From NCBI GenBank assembly GCA_035944135.1, contig DASZBM010000009.1, forward strand, positions 1-64,000: DNA of 64,000 bases. The letters run 5' to 3'. Both the position numbers and the translations under genes were made by a program. A model generated the notes under the pieces. That model made no database searches and was not told the origin of the DNA. It saw only the letters and a list, made by a program, of their open reading frames with translations. The DNA is from Acidobacteriaceae bacterium. Its GTDB lineage: Bacteria; Acidobacteriota; Terriglobia; Terriglobales; Acidobacteriaceae. This document shows, in pieces, positions 59,846 to 64,000 of this stretch. Position 1 is the stretch's first letter; every line of letters starts with the position of its first letter.

Positions 59846-60829
59846 TCAGCCTCGCAGTGCTCCTCGAACGCCGGCGAGCGAGCCGCGCGGGATGTTGCCG
59901 GTGACGACGCCGGCGGAGAAGGCAGAGGCATCGATGAGCTCGCGAATGCGGATCGCTTCGGCGTCGTTGTAGCCGTTTCCGTTGACCACGCGATGCAGCA
60001 CATCCGCGCTGAGTGCGCCGGCGCTGAGGATGGTCGACGGAGGACGTGACAGCGTGTCCTCGAAGTAGGCAACGGCGACGCTCACGGCCTGTGCGATCTC
60101 GCGAGCGAGTTCGTCGGGCGAGAGCTGCTGGAGCTGCGCGGGGATGGTCGGGTCGATGCCGGTGGGCTGTGCCTGGAGGTCGACGCTGCGGTGCAGCAGG
60201 AGCACGCCGTCCCGCGTGATGGCGGTGGTGATACCGGCGTACGTGGCGTTGACGACGAGCGACGGCTCGGCGGCAGTGAGGCCGGCGAGTGCGGCGAGAG
60301 TGCTGGGGAGCACGGCGCCGGGTTCGAAGCCTGCTTCGCGCACGGCGGTCTCGTACTCGCGAAGGATGTCGCGCGGGATGGCGACGGCGAGAACGTGCAC
60401 GTTGTTGCGCGTGGAGCTCATCACCTGGAAGCTGACGACGGCGTCGTCGACTTCGAACGGGACGAGCTTCTTGAGGCGAAAACGCACGATGGGCAGAGCT
60501 TCGGTGAGCTTGGTAGGGAGTGCGTCGAAGTCGAGCAGCAGAACGCGGACGGCGGAGTCGGGGATGATGATGGTGAGGTCGGCGCCGCGGCTGTTGGGAC
60601 GGACATCAATCGATTCCAAAGCGCGGCGGATGGCGGCGATCACGGCGACGCGTTCGGGCAGGTTGCCGGGCTTGAGGCCGGGAAGGATCGCTCCGGAAGG
60701 CAGCGGGACGCTCGCGACGGAGTCGAGCGGGCCTTCGGGCGTTGCGGCGCGCGCGGCCGTTACGCCGTCAGGGGCGATCTCGCAGGCGAGGCGCGGGCGG
60801 CTGCCGGCGGCTTTGGGAAGAAGATTCAT
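59846..60829 (-). CDS. pilM: PilM-like actin-fold cytoplasmic ATPase of pilus assembly
   Basis: 327 aa. Actin/FtsA-like family: ADLTIIIPDSAVRVLLLDFDALP, LPIVRFRLKKLVPFEVDDAVVSFQV, then AREAGFEPGAVLPSTLAALAGL and SLVVNATYAGITTAITRDG. Some phosphate-binding residues of canonical PilM (DIGSSS-type phosphate-1 loop) are not obvious: the N-terminus reads RPRLACEIAPDGVTAAR. Nucleotide binding may therefore be weak. It recruits the PilN N-terminus at the inner face of the membrane. It lies between gspE (99 bp) and pilN (2 bp). Confidence 0.76.
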   Translation of the reverse strand: MNLLPKAAGSRPRLACEIAPDGVTAARAATPEGPLDSVASVPLPSGAILPGLKPGNLPERVAVIAAIRRALESIDVRPNSRGADLTIIIPDSAVRVLLLDFDALPTKLTEALPIVRFRLKKLVPFEVDDAVVSFQVMSSTRNNVHVLAVAIPRDILREYETAVREAGFEPGAVLPSTLAALAGLTAAEPSLVVNATYAGITTAITRDGVLLLHRSVDLQAQPTGIDPTIPAQLQQLSPDELAREIAQAVSVAVAYFEDTLSRPPSTILSAGALSADVLHRVVNGNGYNDAEAIRIRELIDASAFSAGVVTGNIPRGSLAGVRGALRG

Positions 60830-60928
60830 CGAGACACTTTTACTAGACTATCGCGCGGTGCTGCGTTGCGAGCTTGGCTGCGGTGGTTCAATTCATTGGA
60901 CGAACGGGAGCGGGAGCCGTTTGCGGGG

Positions 60929-62563
60929 CTAACGTCCTGTTTCAATGAAGGTTACCTTGTTGATCTCGCGCAGGGTGGTAATGCCGGCGCGGACGCGCTC
61001 GAGGGCGGAGTCGCGCAGGAAGTTCATGCCCTTTTCGCGGGCCTTTTTGCGGATTTCGGAGCCTGGGCGCTTTTCGAGGAGCATCTCGCGTATCTCGTCG
61101 TCGAGCTCGAGGAGTTCGTGGATGGCGGAGCGGCCGCGGTAGCCGGTGCCGCCGCACTCGATGCAGCCGGAGCCTTCCTGGAAGCGGAAGCCGCGCCACT
61201 CGGCGGGGTCGAGGCCGTTGAGCTCGAGCTCGGCGTCGGAGTAGGTGACTTCGCGGCGGCAGAAGTCGCAGATGGTGCGGACAAGGCGCTGAGCGAGGAT
61301 GCAGTTGAGCGCGGAGACGAAGTTGTAGGGTTCGACGCCCATGTTCAGGAAGCGGCCGAGGACGTCAACGACGTTGTTGGCGTGGACGGTGGTGAAGACA
61401 AGGTGGCCGGTGAGCGCGGAGTTGATGGCGATCTGCGCGGTTTCGGCGTCGCGGATCTCGCCGACGAGGATCTTATCGGGGTCGTGGCGGAGGATGCTGC
61501 GCAGGCCGCGCGCGAAGGTCAGGCCCTTCTTCTCGTTGACGGGGATCTGGGTGATGCCGCGAATCTGGTACTCGACGGGATCTTCGATGGTGATGATCTT
61601 GTCTTCTTCGGATTTGATCTCGTTCAGCGCGGCGTAGAGCGTGGTGGTTTTGCCGGAGCCGGTGGGGCCGGTGACGAGCACCATGCCGTAGGGTTCCTTG
61701 ATGTAGCGGCGGAAGCGGCGGAGGTCTTCGTCCGCAAAGCCGACGACGTCGAGCGAGAGGTTGTGGAACTTCTCGGACATCGACTCCTTATCGAGCACGC
61801 GGAGCACGGCGTTTTCGCCGTGCACGGTCGGCATGATGGAGACGCGGAAGTCGATGAGGCGGCCCTTGTAGCGCACGCGGAAGCGGCCGTCCTGTGGCAC
61901 GCGGCGCTCGGCGATGTCCAGCTCGGACATGACCTTGATGCGCGAGAGGATGGTCTGGTGATGCTCGCGCGCGATGGGCGCCATGGCCTGTTGGAGCACG
62001 CCGTCGATGCGGTACTTGACGAGCAGCGAGTCGTCGTAGGTTTCGAGATGGATGTCGGAGGCGCGGCGCTCGAGCGCGGTGAAGATGGTGGTGTCGACGA
62101 GGCGGATGATCGGCGAGATGTCGTCGTCGCCCGCAAGCTTTTCAATGGAGATGTTCTCGTCGGTGGTGTCCTCTCCTGTGAGGACGTCAAAGGCGAGGCC
62201 TTCGGTGGCTTCGTCGAGCACGCGCTGCGACTGCTCGGTCTTCTTGAGGAGGTCGGTGATCTGGGACAGCGTGGCGACGCGCGTGACGATGCGCGTGCCG
62301 AGCAGGCCGGCGATCTCGTCCAGCACCATGAGGCGCGAGGGGTCGGCGACGGCAATGGCGAGGCGGCCGTCGGTGGACTGCTCGAGCGGAACGAAGTTGT
62401 AGCGGAACATCATGTCCACGGGCACGGACTTGAAGAGCTCGTGCTGGATCTTGAAGTTCTTCAGATCGACGAACTCGGCGTGATAGCGGCGCGCGAGACG
62501 TTCGGCGCGCTCGGCTTCTGTGAGCGAGTCGTTGGGGAGTGGGGTTGCTACGGGGGTGGCCAT
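60929..62563 (-). CDS. gspE: GspE/PilB-type secretion/pilus extension ATPase
   Basis: 544 aa. N-terminal T2SSE_N-like domain (about 20-120), then the ATPase core: Asp box SDIHLE (169-174), VPQDGRFR, Walker A GPTGSGKT at 299-306, Walker B-like KILVGEIRD at 364-372 and a His box around LVFTTVHANN. The zinc-binding tetracysteine is Cys432, Cys435, Cys467 and Cys470. The tetracysteine marks extension/secretion ATPases rather than PilT retraction ATPases. No MshEN RLGxxLV c-di-GMP motif was found. It powers assembly of the pseudopilus or pilus from the cytoplasm with the GspF protein encoded just upstream. Confidence 0.92.
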   Translation of the reverse strand: MATPVATPLPNDSLTEAERAERLARRYHAEFVDLKNFKIQHELFKSVPVDMMFRYNFVPLEQSTDGRLAIAVADPSRLMVLDEIAGLLGTRIVTRVATLSQITDLLKKTEQSQRVLDEATEGLAFDVLTGEDTTDENISIEKLAGDDDISPIIRLVDTTIFTALERRASDIHLETYDDSLLVKYRIDGVLQQAMAPIAREHHQTILSRIKVMSELDIAERRVPQDGRFRVRYKGRLIDFRVSIMPTVHGENAVLRVLDKESMSEKFHNLSLDVVGFADEDLRRFRRYIKEPYGMVLVTGPTGSGKTTTLYAALNEIKSEEDKIITIEDPVEYQIRGITQIPVNEKKGLTFARGLRSILRHDPDKILVGEIRDAETAQIAINSALTGHLVFTTVHANNVVDVLGRFLNMGVEPYNFVSALNCILAQRLVRTICDFCRREVTYSDAELELNGLDPAEWRGFRFQEGSGCIECGGTGYRGRSAIHELLELDDEIREMLLEKRPGSEIRKKAREKGMNFLRDSALERVRAGITTLREINKVTFIETGR

Positions 62564-62596
62564 GAGGGTGAAGCTCCTTGCGTGGCAAGCGTACAG

Positions 62597-63790
62597 CTAG
62601 CCGCCGATATTGCCCAGACTGAAGATCGGCATGTAGAGCGCGATCAAAATGATGACGACGACGACGCCCATGACGATGAGGATCAGGGGTTCGATAAGGC
62701 TCATGATGGCGTTGAGCTGCGTCTGCACGTCCTCTTCGAAGAACTCCGCGACGGAGTTGAGCATCGCGGGCAGCGCGCCGGTGGACTCGCCGACCTCGAT
62801 CATCTCGACGGAGAGTTCAGGGAACACGCCGGTCTCTTCGAGGCTGGTGGCGAGGCCCTGGCCTTCGCGAACGGTTTCCACCGACGTGTAGACGGCCTTC
62901 GAGATCTGGCGGGATTCGATGGAGCGGGCAGCCGTTTCGAGGCTGGGAACCAATGGGAGACCGCCGGTGAGCAGCGTCGCTAACGTGCGCGAGAAGAGGC
63001 CGACCTGGTACTTGAGCCAGACGTTGCCCAGCCCCGGGGTGCCAATGCGCACGCGGTCGACAAAGTTCGCGCCGGAGTCGGTTTTGGTCCAGCGGACGAC
63101 GAGATAAATGATGAGCGCGAGCAGAAGACCGAAGTAAATGCCGTAATGCTGCGCGTTCTTGCCCAGGGTCAGCAGGAAGAGCGTGAGGCTGGGAAGCTTT
63201 GTTCCGAGCTGATCGTAGAGCTGCGCGAAGCGTGGGACAACGAAGGTGATCAGGAAGATGAAGAGGCTGATCACCATGATGACAAGGAAGCTCGGGTAGA
63301 TGAGTGATGATTTCAGCTTCTTGCGGAAGGTGAGTGACACGCGCTGGAAATCGAGATAACGCTGCAGGACCTCTTCGAGGTTTCCGGAGCGCTCGCCGGC
63401 GAGCAGCGTGACCGTGTAGACGAGCGGGAAACCGCCTTGCGCTTCGAACGCGGTGGAGATGGATTCGCCGGTCTTGACGCGCGCGGCCACGTCCTCGAGC
63501 TGGGCGCGGAAGACAGGGTTCTTCTGGCGCTTCGCCAGCAGCTCCAGCGAGCTGAGGATGGGCAGGCCGGCCCGGATAAGCGTAAGGAACTGCTGGTTGT
63601 AGATGAGGAAGGGTTCGAGTTTGACCTTGCGCTGACCGCTACCGGCAAAACCGGAGCGCGGCTTGACGGAGTAGACCAGATAGCCCGCCTGCGTGAAGCG
63701 CGAGCGGAGCTCTTCCGCGGTTGCGGCGGCGTGGGTCTGCTCCTGGATTCGGCCGCGTTCGTCGGCAAGGCGGATTGTGAACTCTGTCAT
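62597..63790 (-). CDS. gspF: GspF/PilC-type inner-membrane platform protein
   Basis: 397 aa. Two T2SSF domains, each ending in membrane helices. The first (about 60-190) includes FLTLIRAGLPILSSLELLAKR and LLAGERSGNLEEVLQRYLDFQ; the second (about 265-390) includes TLATLLTGGLPLVPSLETAA and MIEVGESTGALPAMLNSVAEFFEEDV. Helices: FLVIMVISLFIFLITFVVP, YGIYFGLLLALIIYLVV and LILIVMGVVVVIILIALYMPIF. It anchors the pilus or pseudopilus machine and couples to the ATPase. It is the first gene of the operon seen here; AT-rich DNA with a TATATAAAATAA-like stretch lies upstream (around 63846-63856). Confidence 0.93.
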   Translation of the reverse strand: MTEFTIRLADERGRIQEQTHAAATAEELRSRFTQAGYLVYSVKPRSGFAGSGQRKVKLEPFLIYNQQFLTLIRAGLPILSSLELLAKRQKNPVFRAQLEDVAARVKTGESISTAFEAQGGFPLVYTVTLLAGERSGNLEEVLQRYLDFQRVSLTFRKKLKSSLIYPSFLVIMVISLFIFLITFVVPRFAQLYDQLGTKLPSLTLFLLTLGKNAQHYGIYFGLLLALIIYLVVRWTKTDSGANFVDRVRIGTPGLGNVWLKYQVGLFSRTLATLLTGGLPLVPSLETAARSIESRQISKAVYTSVETVREGQGLATSLEETGVFPELSVEMIEVGESTGALPAMLNSVAEFFEEDVQTQLNAIMSLIEPLILIVMGVVVVIILIALYMPIFSLGNIGG

Positions 63791-63888
63791 GAGGCTGGAA
63801 AGGCTCTGCTGAATTGCTAGCTAAATAAATTCAGTGCTTTGCTGCTTATTTTATATAGACGGACGAGGAGCTCGTTCGTTCAAATGCG

Positions 63889-63915
63889 AAGGCCCCACCG
63901 GAAGGGTGAGGCCTT
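63889..63915 (-). terminator. Hairpin after the IscA/ErpA-type gene
   Basis: AAGGCCCCACC (63889-63899) pairs with GGTGAGGCCTT (63905-63915) with a single C-A mismatch and a five-base loop. It lies 35 bases downstream of the stop of the minus-strand gene at the window edge and is probably its terminator, though the T-tract is short. Confidence 0.55.
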
Positions 63916-63950
63916 GCTGCAACTTTTCGGGGCGCGCGTGGCGGGCGAGT

Positions 63951-64000
63951 TTAGACGCTGAAGCTGGAGCCACAGCCGCAGGTGGACTTCACCTGGGGAT
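63951..64000 (-). CDS. IscA/ErpA-type iron-sulfur cluster carrier (C-terminal end only)
   Basis: Only 15-16 codons before the TAA are inside the window. They read PQVKSTCGCGSSFSV, the C-terminal CGCGxSF signature of A-type Fe-S carriers (IscA, ErpA, SufA, HesB), whose two Cys hold the cluster. The short sequence does not allow a choice among them, though ErpA commonly ends this way. The rest lies beyond base 64000. Confidence 0.8.
   Translation of the reverse strand, partial: PQVKSTCGCGSSFSV

Noticed and set aside
60929-62563. Possible MshEN c-di-GMP-binding domain in the GspE/PilB protein
   Set aside because: The N-terminal domain lacks the RLGxxLVxxG-type repeated motif, so c-di-GMP control cannot be claimed despite GGDEF and EAL genes in the window.
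60191-62983. A 930-codon open frame on the + strand opposite gspE, pilM and part of gspF
   Set aside because: It lies antisense to three conserved genes and crosses their boundaries. Its Ala/Gly/Val/Asp/Glu-rich composition is what GC-rich codon bias produces on the opposite strand.

Overview
The window is a GC-rich bacterial chromosome segment that most resembles an Acidobacteriota of the class Terriglobia (Granulicella/Edaphobacter/Terriglobus-like). The lineage is inferred from protein families: two Oar-like TonB-dependent-receptor-type proteins with an N-terminal carboxypeptidase-regulatory domain, a DUF5916 outer-membrane protein, a DUF5666 protein, a transmembrane helix-turn-helix/TolB/TPR protein, and extragenic palindromes. 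No tRNA, rRNA, CRISPR array or insertion sequence was recognised.

Layout. 1-6142 (+) is a tightly packed operon for complete uric acid breakdown: allantoinase (5' end outside the window), OHCU decarboxylase, hydroxyisourate hydrolase, urate oxidase, allantoate amidohydrolase, ureidoglycine aminohydrolase and a probable ureidoglycolate amidohydrolase. Together they would convert urate to glyoxylate, CO2 and ammonia. An aldehyde dehydrogenase and a secreted M1 peptidase follow. 9852-17750 (-) carries an Oar-like receptor, a DUF5666 protein, a CocE-type hydrolase, a CDGSH iron-sulfur protein, a UBP-type zinc-finger protein and RNase PH. 17898-20409 (+) has an NtrC-type regulator that lacks the GAFTGA loop and a LacD-type aldolase. 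20476-24618 (+) holds three tandem paralogous secreted proteins that look like BamA POTRA repeats without a beta-barrel.

24624-27738 (-) is a GH28 pectinase with a Tat-exported amidase. 27829-41260 contains the classic translation/transcription cluster in two pieces: ylxP-rbfA-nrnA, then rimP-nusA-infB. They are separated by a glycosyltransferase, a GNAT protein, guaB (-) and an EAL protein. A promoter, structured leader and intrinsic-terminator hairpin are visible upstream of rimP. 41350-50291 has a gene remnant, a GGDEF protein, a DUF5916 protein, a second Oar-like receptor and an HTH-TM-TolB-TPR protein. 50457-56944 has a secreted protein, a pyridine nucleotide-disulfide oxidoreductase with a DUF4126 membrane protein, a TetR/azoreductase/DoxX module with two operator-like palindromes, an M24 peptidase behind a poly-G tract, and two small membrane proteins.

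56954-63790 (-) is a type IV pilus/type II secretion assembly operon (gspF/pilC, gspE/pilB, pilM, pilN, pilO, a pilP/gspC-like gene and an unusual pseudopilin). The right edge carries the last codons of an IscA/ErpA-type Fe-S carrier. The most unusual items are the POTRA-only gene triplet, the GAFTGA-less regulator, the rimP leader, the Ser/Gly-rich pseudopilin and a dispersed ACTAACCACT-type repeat.
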